28,187 bases of DNA from Massiliimalia sp964370215 (GCA_964370215.1 CAYJIM010000028.1:1-28187); one strand, 5' to 3'. Counted from the first letter of the stretch, positions 1 to 7,702 are shown. A program made the numbers and translations. Notes: generated from the letters alone by a model not told the origin.

Positions 1-8
1 CGATTCAT
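1..8 (-). CDS. First codons of the next phage-type gene (partial)
   Basis: An ATG on the minus strand at 8-6 overlaps the TGA stop of the terminase large subunit (7-5) in an ATGA arrangement, the same coupling seen between the two terminase genes. Only two codons and part of a third are inside the window, so the product cannot be read. In phages of this type the gene after the large terminase is usually the portal protein. That identity is inference from gene order only. Confidence 0.3.
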
Positions 9-1249
9 CCTCCTCGTTCGGTGCTCTGTACAAAAAACGGGGATTGTGCACGATAGAGAATGGTGGACACAAAGTAGCGCACATCGTCCATTGCATGGTC
101 ATGCACCTTGAGTGGGGTGTCTTTTTGCACCGATTCTGCCCAGCGGTACAGCGAAAATTCACGCAAACAGTCGGTACAACTGCGGTGGAAAAAAATCTTT
201 TTGCTGTGCAGTGCCTCCGACACCTGTCGAATGCCGGCAAGCACTTCGTTGTTGGCAGGCAGTACCACAAACCGCCCATGTCGCCTGATACAGGCGATGA
301 AAGAAGCGGCAGAAGGGTCGACCACCACCGACTCCACTACCCGATCCCCCACCAGTTGTTGCATGGCACGATAGTACTCCTCGTCGGTTTTTTGCGCCCC
401 TTCGGCACGGGCGTCGTAGTAGTATTCCGCCAAACGGCACCAACGCCCCTCGCATTCTCCCCACAGTCCCATCGACGTGGGGTTGACCGTGCCGTAATCA
501 CAGGACACCACAAAGCGACTACAGGAAGGGATCTCGTCAAACACGAGCGTTTCTTCACAAAATTGTGGATAGACAAGTCCTGCCGTCACCACCCATTCCC
601 CCAGCACAAACCGCCTGTAAAAACTGCCACTATAGAGCGATTCATACCGCCGTACAATTGCCTTTGTCAGGCTCGGATTGTCCGCCATCGTAAAGTGCAG
701 ATAAAGGGTCTTTTTTTCCTGCACCTTTTGAATCCATTCGGTGTAAAACCAATGGTAGGGGTGCTGGGGGTTGCAGTTGAACCAAAATTTTGACCCCGTC
801 ACCGAACAACGTGCCAATGCCTGTTCGACAAAACTGCGTGGCATGAGCACCACCTCATCCAATAAAATGCCCCCAAGAGTCATCCCTTGAATGAGAGCCG
901 CCGACCCTTCATCTTTGCCACCAAATAAGTAAAAGCGATTGCGCCTGCCACCACACGTGATGTCGAGGTAGTTTTTTGAAGTGCGCTCCGTCACCTGAAA
1001 GCCCAGTGCCTGCAAACGTGCCACCAGTGGTACCACCAAATTGCGCCTGAGTGCGGTGATGGTTTTTCCACAAAGGGCAAAACTTTCCTGTTGAAAGGTG
1101 GTCATCGCCCACAGCACAAAGGAAAGGGACAACACCATCGTCTTACCTGCCCTGACCGCACCATCACAGATGATGGCATCGCACTGTCGGTGCGCGCTGT
1201 TTTGCGTCCACCAAGTCAATGCCTGCAACTGCTTTTTGGAAAAGGTCAT
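5..1249 (-). CDS. Phage terminase large subunit (PBSX-like)
   Basis: This is the motor ATPase and nuclease that packages phage DNA into proheads. The 414-residue protein has a Walker A loop GAVRAGKT at residues 30-37, a Walker B strand ending ILLDE at 128-132, a coupling motif around FNCNP at 157-161, and nuclease-domain aspartates at 251 (SCDYG), 311 (VVVDPS) and 388-389 (HAMDD). The order and spacing match an intact N-terminal ATPase and C-terminal RNase H-like nuclease. Its ATG overlaps the small-subunit stop by four bases, and its stop overlaps the start of another gene that leaves the window, so a larger phage-type cluster lies to the left. All expected catalytic motifs are present, so it is not visibly decayed. 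Whether the element is an active prophage, a remnant or a domesticated particle cannot be decided here. Confidence 0.93.
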   Translation of the reverse strand: MTFSKKQLQALTWWTQNSAHRQCDAIICDGAVRAGKTMVLSLSFVLWAMTTFQQESFALCGKTITALRRNLVVPLVARLQALGFQVTERTSKNYLDITCGGRRNRFYLFGGKDEGSAALIQGMTLGGILLDEVVLMPRSFVEQALARCSVTGSKFWFNCNPQHPYHWFYTEWIQKVQEKKTLYLHFTMADNPSLTKAIVRRYESLYSGSFYRRFVLGEWVVTAGLVYPQFCEETLVFDEIPSCSRFVVSCDYGTVNPTSMGLWGECEGRWCRLAEYYYDARAEGAQKTDEEYYRAMQQLVGDRVVESVVVDPSAASFIACIRRHGRFVVLPANNEVLAGIRQVSEALHSKKIFFHRSCTDCLREFSLYRWAESVQKDTPLKVHDHAMDDVRYFVSTILYRAQSPFFVQSTERGG

Positions 1250-1719
1250 CCTTCTCCCTCCTGTGTCGGCTCACTTTGTGGCTGCAAGGCGTCGCAAAGT
1301 GCCTGCAATGCGTTGTCGGCATGCTCATTTTCCAGTGATAGCAACATGGAAAGTGCCTCAAAACGGCTGTAAAATTTCAGTTCCAATCCATCTTTGCCCT
1401 GCTTGATTTCACTGACCCGAAACAGATCGCCGGTTGGCGTCGCTGTCTTCTCTTCCCGATTGGAGAGCACCAACCGGAAGGCATCTTCATCCGATCCAAA
1501 CGCCAACCGCACCAGTCCCGATCGCACCATCGCAGAGATCGAACGCCCCTGCAACGTGCGATCATAGGTCTGGATTTGTTGACGAATGTCCGCCCGCAAC
1601 ATCCACTTGGTCGCCGTCTCTTCGGCAAGCGACGGTGCGACCCCCACAAGACCCGCCGCCTGCTTTGGGTGGTTGTACAGATGCACATAATAACAAAATC
1701 GCTTTTCTCGCTGTGTCAT
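1246..1719 (-). CDS. Phage terminase small subunit
   Basis: The protein, about 157 residues from the chosen start, binds phage DNA and recruits the large subunit. The N-terminus (TQREKRFCYYV, then a helix-turn-helix-like stretch with KQAAGLVGV and a basic TKWMLR) resembles terminase_2-type small subunits. The middle contains a potentially coiled segment, and the C-terminus is acidic. The ATG at 1719 is preferred over an upstream ATG at 1758 because an AGGAGGTG ribosome site lies just upstream of 1719, and because the longer form would start inside a hairpin terminator. The stop overlaps the large-subunit start (ATGA). This is the first gene of the cluster in the window. No clear promoter is visible just upstream. 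Confidence 0.85.
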   Translation of the reverse strand: MTQREKRFCYYVHLYNHPKQAAGLVGVAPSLAEETATKWMLRADIRQQIQTYDRTLQGRSISAMVRSGLVRLAFGSDEDAFRLVLSNREEKTATPTGDLFRVSEIKQGKDGLELKFYSRFEALSMLLSLENEHADNALQALCDALQPQSEPTQEGEG

Positions 1720-1756
1720 CTCCTTCACCTCCTTTTCACCTATCCTGCCAACACGC

Positions 1757-1787
1757 AAAAAAGTTGCACGCTTCGGTGCAACTTTTT
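1757..1787 (-). terminator. Intrinsic terminator after the M23 gene
   Basis: A 12-bp stem (1758-1769 with 1776-1787), whose core reads GTTGCAC/GTGCAAC around a six-base loop, is flanked by A and T runs. It can act in both directions. On the minus strand it would end transcription from the M23 peptidase gene before the terminase genes. Confidence 0.7.
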
Positions 1788-1812
1788 GAAATCTATTTTA
1801 TTTTTGATACAT

Positions 1813-1903
1813 GGTGACGGTCACCGTGCAATCGAACGGTAGGGGCGACCTGTGGTCGTCCGCATGTTTTCGCCCAAATTTCATTTGGTACCAGGGACGA
1901 TCC
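1813..1903. repeat. Short palindrome cluster (GTAGGG-type intergenic repeat)
   Basis: Four small hairpins follow each other: GGTGAC-g-GTCACC (1813-1825), GGCGACC-tgt-GGTCGTC (1844-1860) introduced by GTAGG, a CCAAAT-ttc-ATTTGG hairpin, and GGGA-cga-TCCC. The second belongs to the dispersed GTAGGG family seen again at 5.28, 21.7, 25.98 and 26.1-26.3 kb. It lies just past the 3' end of the M23 gene and contains no gene. Confidence 0.65.
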
Positions 1904-1913
1904 CACCATCCTT

Positions 1914-2648
1914 CTATTCAACCATTGACATCGGGTCAATATAACTGCCATCTTTTTTCACTTCAAAGTGTAAATGACTGTCCTCGGCGATTTCCGCTTC
2001 TGCGGTGTTGCCGACATATCCAATCATCCCACCGATCACCACTTGATCGCCCACTTTGACCTCTGGGTTTGCTTTCAAGCCGCGATAGATCGACTGGAAC
2101 CCCGCCTCATGGCTGATCGTCACACAAATCCCCCACAGCGGATCCTCCTCCACTGCTTCCACCACGCCGTCTGCCATCGCTTTGACAGGGCTGTTGGGTG
2201 CTGCTACAATATCCACCCCATTGTGGGTGCGCCATTCATTGAGCGTTTTGGACTTGACCAGTTCGCCATTGCTAAAGGGGTTTAACACTTCTCCTTCAAT
2301 CGGTAAGGCGAATACCGGCGGCTCTGCCGGCGTGGTGTTAACCGGAGCCGTTTCTTGTGGCACTTCTGCCACAACAGGTTCTTCCACCGGTGTTTCGATA
2401 ATCTCTTCCTCTACCTCATTGACAACGGGAGCAGACTCTTCCACCGGCGCTTCTACTGTCGGCGGTACTACTGCTGTGTTCTCCTCCAATGAAGTGGTGT
2501 TTTCTAACGTTTCGCTCTCCATTTGATCCAGTACACCGCCCATGCCGATGTACACCGCACCACCCAATGCCAACAGGCAAGCGATGAGGGCGATATAAAA
2601 TCCGCGATTCTGCGATTTTTTCTTATTTTCCGGTACTCGATTTTCCAT
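1914..2648 (-). CDS. Membrane-anchored M23 (LytM) peptidase, SpoIIQ-like
   Basis: The protein has about 244 residues: a basic cytoplasmic tail, one transmembrane helix at about 17-38, a long Glu/Pro/Val-rich linker (45-112) and a C-terminal LytM domain (115-240). The zinc ligands H142 and D146 (THNGVDI) and the HLH pair at 225-227 are kept, so it may be an active endopeptidase. In known clostridial SpoIIQ the same layout anchors the forespore side of the engulfment channel. The domain resembles SpoIIQ in its THNGVDI and D-P-x-(W/Y)-G segments. The ATG at 2648 is chosen over 2675 because AAAGGA lies 8 nt upstream. A possible sigma-F-type promoter at 2714-2742 supports a sporulation role. A generic cell-wall hydrolase is the alternative. 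Confidence 0.72.
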   Translation of the reverse strand: MENRVPENKKKSQNRGFYIALIACLLALGGAVYIGMGGVLDQMESETLENTTSLEENTAVVPPTVEAPVEESAPVVNEVEEEIIETPVEEPVVAEVPQETAPVNTTPAEPPVFALPIEGEVLNPFSNGELVKSKTLNEWRTHNGVDIVAAPNSPVKAMADGVVEAVEEDPLWGICVTISHEAGFQSIYRGLKANPEVKVGDQVVIGGMIGYVGNTAEAEIAEDSHLHFEVKKDGSYIDPMSMVE

Positions 2649-2713
2649 AAAATCATTCCTTTCTTTTTGTGCCAAACTTCTTCCTTATCCTGCAACGGGT
2701 AAACGTCTATTTG

Positions 2714-2742
2714 AAGTGTTCCTCTTTTCGGTAATTTTATAC
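2714..2742 (-). promoter_or_regulatory. Possible sigma-F/sigma-G type promoter of the M23 gene
   Basis: On the minus strand GTATA (2742-2738) is followed after 14 bases by AGGAACACTT (2723-2714). These resemble the GYATA and GGnRAYAmT elements of forespore sigma factors, but the spacing is one or two bases shorter than usual. No good sigma-A promoter was seen in this leader. The call is tentative and depends on the SpoIIQ-like identity of the gene. Confidence 0.35.
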
Positions 2743-2811
2743 ACTGTTTTCAAATCAGATACAATTGTCTTTGTAAAAAACACAAAATTTCCAGAAACTT
2801 TGCCGTAATAG

Positions 2812-2839
2812 TTGACTAATGCTGTAAAGTTGCTATAAT
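2812..2839 (+). promoter_or_regulatory. Sigma-A promoter of serC-serA
   Basis: TTGACT (2812-2817) and TATAAT (2834-2839) are separated by 16 bases, about 60 bases before the serC start. The short leader shows no T-box or riboswitch motif. Confidence 0.8.
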
Positions 2840-2899
2840 TAAAGAGAATGACCCATGATTATTATCACAGTAGCCAGTAAAATAAATGGAGGGATCGAC

Positions 2900-3985
2900 A
2901 TGAGTAGAGTTTACAACTTTTCAGCAGGACCGGCAGTATTGCCACAAGAAGTACTAGCGGGGGCGGCAGCAGAAATGCTAGAATATGAACAAAGTGGCAT
3001 GTCCGTCATGGAGATGAGCCATCGCTCTAAAGAATATCAACAAATCATCGACACCGCAGAAGCGGATTTGCGTGAGTTGATGAATATCCCGGACAATTAC
3101 CGCGTACTGTTTTTACAGGGAGGGGCTTCCCAGCAATTCGCCATGATTCCGATGAACTTGATGAAAAACAAAGTTGCCGACTACATTGTCACCGGCCAAT
3201 GGGCAAAAAAAGCATGGCAGGAGGGCAAGCTGTACGGCACTGCCAACAAAATTGCCACTTCGGAAGACAAAACCTTCAGTTACCTACCGGATTGTAGCGA
3301 CCTTGCCATTTCCGACGATGCAGACTATGTCTACATCTGCGAAAACAACACCATTTACGGCACCAAATTCCACACCCTGCCAAACACCAAAGGCAAAGAC
3401 CTCATTTCCGACGTTTCCTCTTGCTTCCTTTCCGAACCGGTGGACGTCACAAAATACGCCATGCTCTTCGGTGGTGCACAAAAAAACATCGGCCCTGCTG
3501 GTGTCACCATCGTCATCATCCGTGATGATTTGATCGGTGAAGAGGTGCTCGCCGGCACCCCTACCATGCTCCGATACAAAATCCATGCCGACAACGGGTC
3601 GATGTACAACACCCCGCCGGCATACGGCATTTACATTTGTGGCAAGGTATTCCAATGGCTCAAAAAACAAGGTGGATTGACCGCCATGAAGGAATACAAC
3701 GAGAAAAAAGCTGCCATTCTCTATGATTTTCTGGATGAAAGTAAATTATTCAGCGGCACCGTCCGCAAAGAGGATCGTTCCTTGATGAATGTTCCCTTTG
3801 TCACAGGTTCCGACGATCTGGATGCCAAATTTGTCAAAGAGGCAAAAGCGGCAGGACTGCACAACCTCAAAGGACACCGTTCGGTTGGTGGTATGCGTGC
3901 CTCCATCTACAATGCGATGCCGATGGAAGGGGTGCAAGCGCTCGTCGACTTTATGAAAGCGTTTGAAGCGAAAAATCTTGCATAG
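2900..3985 (+). CDS. serC: Phosphoserine aminotransferase
   Basis: This PLP enzyme transfers an amino group from glutamate to 3-phosphohydroxypyruvate in serine synthesis (and to the related substrate of pyridoxal phosphate synthesis in some bacteria). The 361-residue protein begins YNFSAGPAVLP, the family signature, has LQGGASQQF at 72-80 in the cofactor site and carries the PLP lysine K195 in FGGAQKNIGPAG. Length is normal. The ATG at 2900 follows a GGAGGGA site. An in-frame ATG 45 bases upstream lacks one. It is followed after 53 bases by serA in the same transcript. The window holds no serB. Confidence 0.96.
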   Translation: MSRVYNFSAGPAVLPQEVLAGAAAEMLEYEQSGMSVMEMSHRSKEYQQIIDTAEADLRELMNIPDNYRVLFLQGGASQQFAMIPMNLMKNKVADYIVTGQWAKKAWQEGKLYGTANKIATSEDKTFSYLPDCSDLAISDDADYVYICENNTIYGTKFHTLPNTKGKDLISDVSSCFLSEPVDVTKYAMLFGGAQKNIGPAGVTIVIIRDDLIGEEVLAGTPTMLRYKIHADNGSMYNTPPAYGIYICGKVFQWLKKQGGLTAMKEYNEKKAAILYDFLDESKLFSGTVRKEDRSLMNVPFVTGSDDLDAKFVKEAKAAGLHNLKGHRSVGGMRASIYNAMPMEGVQALVDFMKAFEAKNLA

Positions 3986-4038
3986 CCACCAACGTTTGAC
4001 ATTCATTTTACTATTTTACAAAAGAAAGGTGACAAACT

Positions 4039-5202
4039 ATGTATCAAATTGAACTGCTCAATAAAATTTCTGCCATCGGATTGGATCTTTTCAACCAAGA
4101 CCGCTACAGCTACGGCGAGGGCATGGTCGCACCGGATGCCATTTTGGTGCGCTCCGCGTCGATGCACGACATGACATTCAACAAATCGGTACAGGCCATT
4201 GTCAGAGCAGGTGCCGGTGTCAACAACATTCCGGTGGAATCCTGTGCAGAACAGGGCATCGTCGTCTTCAACACACCGGGGGCAAATGCCAATGCGGTGA
4301 AAGAAATGGTGCTGTTGTCGCTTTTGATCTCCTCTCGTAAAGTGGTCGATTCGATGGCATGGGTCAAAACCCTCAAAGGCGAAGGCGATGCGGTTGGCAA
4401 ACTCGTCGAAAAGGGAAAATCCGCTTTTGTCGGCCCTGAAATCACCGGTAAAACCTTGGGGGTTGTCGGTCTGGGCGCCATCGGGGTACTGGTTGCCAAT
4501 GCCGCAGCAGCGCTCGGCATGAATGTTATGGGGTACGACCCGTTCATCAGCATCGATGCTGCTTGGGGGCTTTCTGCCAACGTCAAAAACACAAAATCCC
4601 TTGCTGAAATTTATGAAAAATGTGATTACATCACCTTACATATCCCTTGCAACAGCGAAACCCGTGGTATGATCAACACGTCGACCATCGCTTCGATGAA
4701 AACCGGCGTGCGTATTTTGAACTTTGCACGTGGCGAGCTGGTACACAGCGATGACATTTTGACGGCTTTGAAAGACGGCAAAGTCAACTGTTACGTCACC
4801 GACTTTCCAAACGACGACCAAATCGGGGTCGACGGCGTGGTTGCCTTCCCGCACCTTGGCGCTTCGACACCGGAATCGGAAGACAACTGTGCGAAAATGG
4901 CAGTCAAACAGGTGCAAGCGTACCTCGAGCACGGCAACATCATCAACTCGGTCAACTTCCCCAATGCCACTATGGCACGCAGTGGGAAAAACCGTGTCTG
5001 CATCATCCATAAAAACATTCCGGCACAGCTGGCACAGATCTCCACTGCTTGCTCGGACAACGGCGTGAACATTGAAAATATGCTCAACCAGTCGCGTGGC
5101 AACTTTGCATACACTATGATCGACACCAACGACACCGTCAAGGCATCGGCATTGGAACAACTGTCCGCCATTGACGGCGTTATCCGCCTGCGTATTCTAT
5201 AA
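4039..5202 (+). CDS. serA: D-3-phosphoglycerate dehydrogenase with ACT domain
   Basis: The enzyme oxidises 3-phosphoglycerate to 3-phosphohydroxypyruvate with NAD, the first step of serine synthesis. The 387 residues comprise a substrate domain, a Rossmann domain with GLGAIG at 144-149, the catalytic arginine R231 (FARGEL) and histidine H272 (FPHLGAST), and a C-terminal ACT domain at about 320-387, where serine usually binds as feedback inhibitor. It is the short form without the extra domain of longer SerA proteins. The loop where the usual catalytic glutamate sits reads DFPNDDQ, with aspartates only, which is worth noting. It is co-transcribed with serC and ends at a strong terminator. Confidence 0.95.
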   Translation: MYQIELLNKISAIGLDLFNQDRYSYGEGMVAPDAILVRSASMHDMTFNKSVQAIVRAGAGVNNIPVESCAEQGIVVFNTPGANANAVKEMVLLSLLISSRKVVDSMAWVKTLKGEGDAVGKLVEKGKSAFVGPEITGKTLGVVGLGAIGVLVANAAAALGMNVMGYDPFISIDAAWGLSANVKNTKSLAEIYEKCDYITLHIPCNSETRGMINTSTIASMKTGVRILNFARGELVHSDDILTALKDGKVNCYVTDFPNDDQIGVDGVVAFPHLGASTPESEDNCAKMAVKQVQAYLEHGNIINSVNFPNATMARSGKNRVCIIHKNIPAQLAQISTACSDNGVNIENMLNQSRGNFAYTMIDTNDTVKASALEQLSAIDGVIRLRIL

Positions 5203-5212
5203 AAACAGCATC

Positions 5213-5256
5213 AAAAAAGAGCGAAGTCGTAAGAATTTTACGACTTCGCTCTTTTT
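5213..5256 (+). terminator. Intrinsic terminator of serC-serA
   Basis: A long perfect stem (GAGCGAAGTCGTAA with its complement, arms about 5219-5232 and 5238-5251) has a five-base loop and is flanked by A and T runs. It starts ten bases after the serA stop. The symmetry would also let it stop transcripts coming from bioY on the minus strand. Confidence 0.92.
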
Positions 5257-5278
5257 ATCATTCCCATCAAGTTTAGCC

Positions 5279-5305
5279 TGTAGGGACATGGCTTGCCATG
5301 TCCGC
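5279..5305. repeat. Single GTAGGG-type palindromic repeat
   Basis: TGTAGG is followed by the stem GGACATGG-cttg-CCATGTCC (5284-5303) and CGCA. It sits between the serA terminator and the bioY stop in a convergent intergenic space. Its GGCTTGCC core is shared with the copy at 21767-21786, but the outer stem bases differ in compensating pairs. Confidence 0.7.
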
Positions 5306-5315
5306 AGGGTGAATA

Positions 5316-5897
5316 TTATTCCGCCACTTTGTGTGGGGTCACATTTGCCCGCTTCAATGCTTTTTGAATGGGGACTGCCAATACAATGGCAGCGGCACAT
5401 TTTGACAGGTCGCCCAAAATGTACGGCAGGATGGCGGTAAGGATGGTTGCAACCACCGTCGTTTGCATCACCACACTCATCCAAATCGATCCCAACAGGT
5501 AGATGACCGGCATACCGACCAGCACAGTGGTCAGCGCTGCCCACAACACGGGGCGCTCTTTTCGCTGTTGTAATCGATGATATACCACGCTCATCAATAT
5601 ACCACCAACCAGATACCCGACAAGGTACCCGCCGGTCGGCCCTGCAAAATAACCGATCCCACCCGATCCACCAAAAATTGGCAAACCGATCAATCCCAAC
5701 GCAAGATAGGTCCCGATAGTCATCGCCGTTTGGGACGGTAAAAGCAAAATGGCGATCAAATTGATGATCAAGGTCTGTGCCGTGATCGGTGTGGGGGTAA
5801 ATGGCAACGGGATGCGGATAAATCCGGACACCACCAATAATGCCACCAACAGTGCCATCTGTGTCAGTTGTGCGACTGAAAATCGTTGTTGTTTCAT
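5316..5897 (-). CDS. bioY: Biotin transporter BioY (ECF S component)
   Basis: This is the membrane substrate-binding subunit for biotin uptake, working with the shared ECF module (EcfT and two ATPases, not in this window). The 193 residues form about six hydrophobic helices and contain the BioY signature GYFAGPTGGYLVGYLVGG. The ATG at 5897 (start KQQRFSVAQLTQ) fits the family N-terminus, while the longer open frame runs through the promoter. A GAGG site is about 9 nt upstream. It is a single-gene transcript with its own sigma-A promoter and a biotin-repressor-type operator over the -35 element, so it is probably shut off by BirA-biotinyl-AMP when biotin is plentiful. Confidence 0.95.
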   Translation of the reverse strand: MKQQRFSVAQLTQMALLVALLVVSGFIRIPLPFTPTPITAQTLIINLIAILLLPSQTAMTIGTYLALGLIGLPIFGGSGGIGYFAGPTGGYLVGYLVGGILMSVVYHRLQQRKERPVLWAALTTVLVGMPVIYLLGSIWMSVVMQTTVVATILTAILPYILGDLSKCAAAIVLAVPIQKALKRANVTPHKVAE

Positions 5898-5942
5898 GCT
5901 GATTGTCCTCACTTTTTTCCATGGTTGTTTGACGTCGTTGTC

Positions 5943-5971
5943 ATTGTAACAAATCAAACCAACAATGTCAA
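5943..5971 (-). promoter_or_regulatory. Sigma-A promoter of bioY
   Basis: On the minus strand TTGACA (5971-5966) and TACAAT (5948-5943) are separated by 17 bases. The start codon lies about 40 bases downstream of the expected transcription start. Confidence 0.85.
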
Positions 5972-5998
5972 CCAAATAAAAACAAGTAAGGTTTACAA
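5965..5998 (-). promoter_or_regulatory. BirA-type biotin operator
   Basis: The minus strand reads TTGTAAACC, 16 bases, GGTTGACAT. This is the inverted repeat with a 15-16 base spacer known for BirA operators (TTGTnAACC...GGTTnACAA), 9 of 9 in one arm and about 7 of 9 in the other. The weaker arm contains the -35 hexamer of the bioY promoter, so bound repressor would block RNA polymerase directly. The gene behind it is a biotin transporter, which makes a chance match unlikely. Confidence 0.8.
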
Positions 5999-6006
5999 TC
6001 GATGCT

Positions 6007-6501
6007 TTATTTTGGCAATTTCCCCTGTTCCTCCACCTGCACCTTCAAACGGTCGGCGATGGTTTTAAAAAAGGTGGGCAGTGGCACACCAATTTGACAG
6101 AGGTTTTCCAGAATGCTGAGCACCTCGTTGATGACAAACCAAAAGAGCACCAAGGTAGCCAAGGGGATCGGTAGGGAAATTGACACCCCTTGTAACGCCT
6201 GCCCGATCAACCAATCGATACCGGCTGCGGCAAAGATGGCAAAAAAATAACAGAGCTTTTTGACAATGCCGAGCAGGCCTGTCTTGCTAGACAGCGTTTT
6301 GTTCACCCACGCAGCAATCATGCCGGTTGCGTAATCACATATCATGACAAACAGTAGTAGCAGGAGCGACACCGCCATCAAGTCCAAAAACTGCAACACC
6401 CCTGCAAAAATGGCAGACAAAGCGACCCTGATCCCCCATTCTCGTGATGGCTGTTGTGCGATCCCCAATCCTTGGGTGAAAAATTGTAGTAAAGATTCCA
6501 T
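6007..6501 (-). CDS. Phage holin family protein (holin_4/TcdE-like)
   Basis: The protein has about 164 residues: an N-terminal amphipathic stretch, then hydrophobic helices at about 25-60 (the second with FVMICDYATGMIAAW, the most typical segment of this holin family), about 80-105 and 110-130, and a charged C-terminus. Holins of this family form membrane lesions for lysis or toxin release. Its ATG has an AAGGAG site 5 nt upstream. No endolysin or other phage gene is adjacent. The terminase pair on the same strand lies more than 4 kb away beyond housekeeping genes. It may be a remnant or a domesticated release protein. Confidence 0.82.
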   Translation of the reverse strand: MESLLQFFTQGLGIAQQPSREWGIRVALSAIFAGVLQFLDLMAVSLLLLLFVMICDYATGMIAAWVNKTLSSKTGLLGIVKKLCYFFAIFAAAGIDWLIGQALQGVSISLPIPLATLVLFWFVINEVLSILENLCQIGVPLPTFFKTIADRLKVQVEEQGKLPK

Positions 6502-6566
6502 AAAAACTCCTTTCCGATTCGGTGGTTGTTGCGGGCAAAAACCCTTTCACTACCCCGTTCCAATCG

Positions 6567-6593
6567 AAAAAAAGTTGCACACAGTCATGCAAC
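6567..6593 (-). terminator. Intrinsic terminator of the lacI-type gene
   Basis: On the minus strand GTTGCA, an 8-base loop and TGCAAC (6593-6574) are followed by a run of seven T. It begins eight bases after the stop of the regulator gene. The stem core is the same GTTGCA as in the terminator at 1757-1787. Confidence 0.75.
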
Positions 6594-6600
6594 CCGCCCC

Positions 6601-7632
6601 TTAAAAGGACTTGACAGAATCCCTTTCAATCAACTCATAGGCAACATTGCGACAAATCTCCTGATCAGATCCATCGATTTGTTGCAATAAAAAATCGACA
6701 CAACGCCTGCCCATCTCACGTGCATTGACATATAGTGTGGTGATTCTAGGTTCGGTGCTTTCCCCGAAGTTGCGGCGATGACACACCGTGACAATCGAAA
6801 TGTCCTGTGGCACCTGCAGCCCTTGAGACGCCAAGGTGTAAAACAGATCCATGGCAAAGTGACTGCCATCCAACACAATTGCCTGCGGTGGGGTGTCGCT
6901 TTGCAGGGCCTTTCCAATGGTGTCAAAAAAGGTGGTGCGGTTGACATGGTGACTGACAATCAGCTGATACACGGCAGGATCAATGTCAGGGTGTTCCTCA
7001 TAAAACTCCGTTACTGCCTGATCCACCCAAACGGTAAAGTGCTTGCTCTGGTCCTCGTCCCCGTGCATGACCAACACCCGCTCTATCCCTTTCTGATACA
7101 GGTGGGTGAAAATTTCTTTTTTGTACTGCAAAAAGCCGCCGTAAATGTTGCAGCCAATCGGGTCACAGTCCAATTGCTGTCCGATGTAAGCCACCGGCTG
7201 TCCTCGTTTGATAAAATTTTCAATCACTGCATCGTTGTCCTGCAGATCGGTGATGATCAACCCATCCACTGCATTTTGCGCAAAGAAATTTTCACTGATT
7301 TGCCCTGTTGCTTGACTGCTGATCAGTACACTATATTCATATTTATGCGCACGTTCAATGACACCATTCAAAAACTCCACCGTGTATTCGCTGTTTTCAC
7401 GCAGGCCGTTGGCACTGATATGGGAGAACACCAGCGCCAACGTATTGGTTCTTTTGTTCGCTAAACTGCGTGCCGACTTGCTGGGCGCATACCCCAGTTT
7501 TTGCATGGCATGATCCACTTTTTCCTGCGACTTTTTTGAAAAGCTGCCGGATTGATTCATCACACGGGATACCGTTGCGATCGATAAGCCGCACTCTTTG
7601 GCAATATCATAAATGGTCGGTTCCACCTTCAA
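6601..7632 (-). CDS. LacI family transcriptional regulator
   Basis: This is a DNA-binding repressor with a sugar-sensing domain. From the proposed start the N-terminus reads PTIYDIAKECGLSIATVSRVMN, the LacI helix-turn-helix, followed by the hinge helix SKSARSLANKRT and a periplasmic-binding-protein-like effector and dimer domain of about 280 residues. TTG at 7632 is chosen because AAGGAGGG lies 6 nt upstream and the protein then begins like classical family members. An ATG at 7653 is possible but has a poorer site. It is divergent from the sulfated-sugar operon, whose promoter carries a perfect palindromic operator, so it is the likely local repressor. It has its own promoter and terminator. 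Confidence 0.93.
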   Translation of the reverse strand: MKVEPTIYDIAKECGLSIATVSRVMNQSGSFSKKSQEKVDHAMQKLGYAPSKSARSLANKRTNTLALVFSHISANGLRENSEYTVEFLNGVIERAHKYEYSVLISSQATGQISENFFAQNAVDGLIITDLQDNDAVIENFIKRGQPVAYIGQQLDCDPIGCNIYGGFLQYKKEIFTHLYQKGIERVLVMHGDEDQSKHFTVWVDQAVTEFYEEHPDIDPAVYQLIVSHHVNRTTFFDTIGKALQSDTPPQAIVLDGSHFAMDLFYTLASQGLQVPQDISIVTVCHRRNFGESTEPRITTLYVNAREMGRRCVDFLLQQIDGSDQEICRNVAYELIERDSVKSF

Positions 7633-7673
7633 AACAATCCCTCCTTTTGCCATATTTTATCAATTCCACCTTT

Positions 7674-7702
7674 ATTATAGCGCGGGATCCGATATTCGTC
7701 AA
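7674..7702 (-). promoter_or_regulatory. Sigma-A promoter of the LacI-type regulator
   Basis: On the minus strand TTGACG (7702-7697), a 17-base spacer and TATAAT (7679-7674). The TATAAT is about 40 bases from the start codon. No copy of the TGTAAGCGCTTACA operator overlaps it, so strong autoregulation is not evident. Confidence 0.85.

Noticed and set aside
44..793. Plus-strand frame of 249 codons opposite the terminase
   Set aside because: It lies opposite an intact terminase with all catalytic motifs and has no family features.
2855..2899. Longer serC start
   Set aside because: Fifteen extra residues have no homology to the family and no ribosome site. ATG 2900 has GGAGGGA directly upstream.
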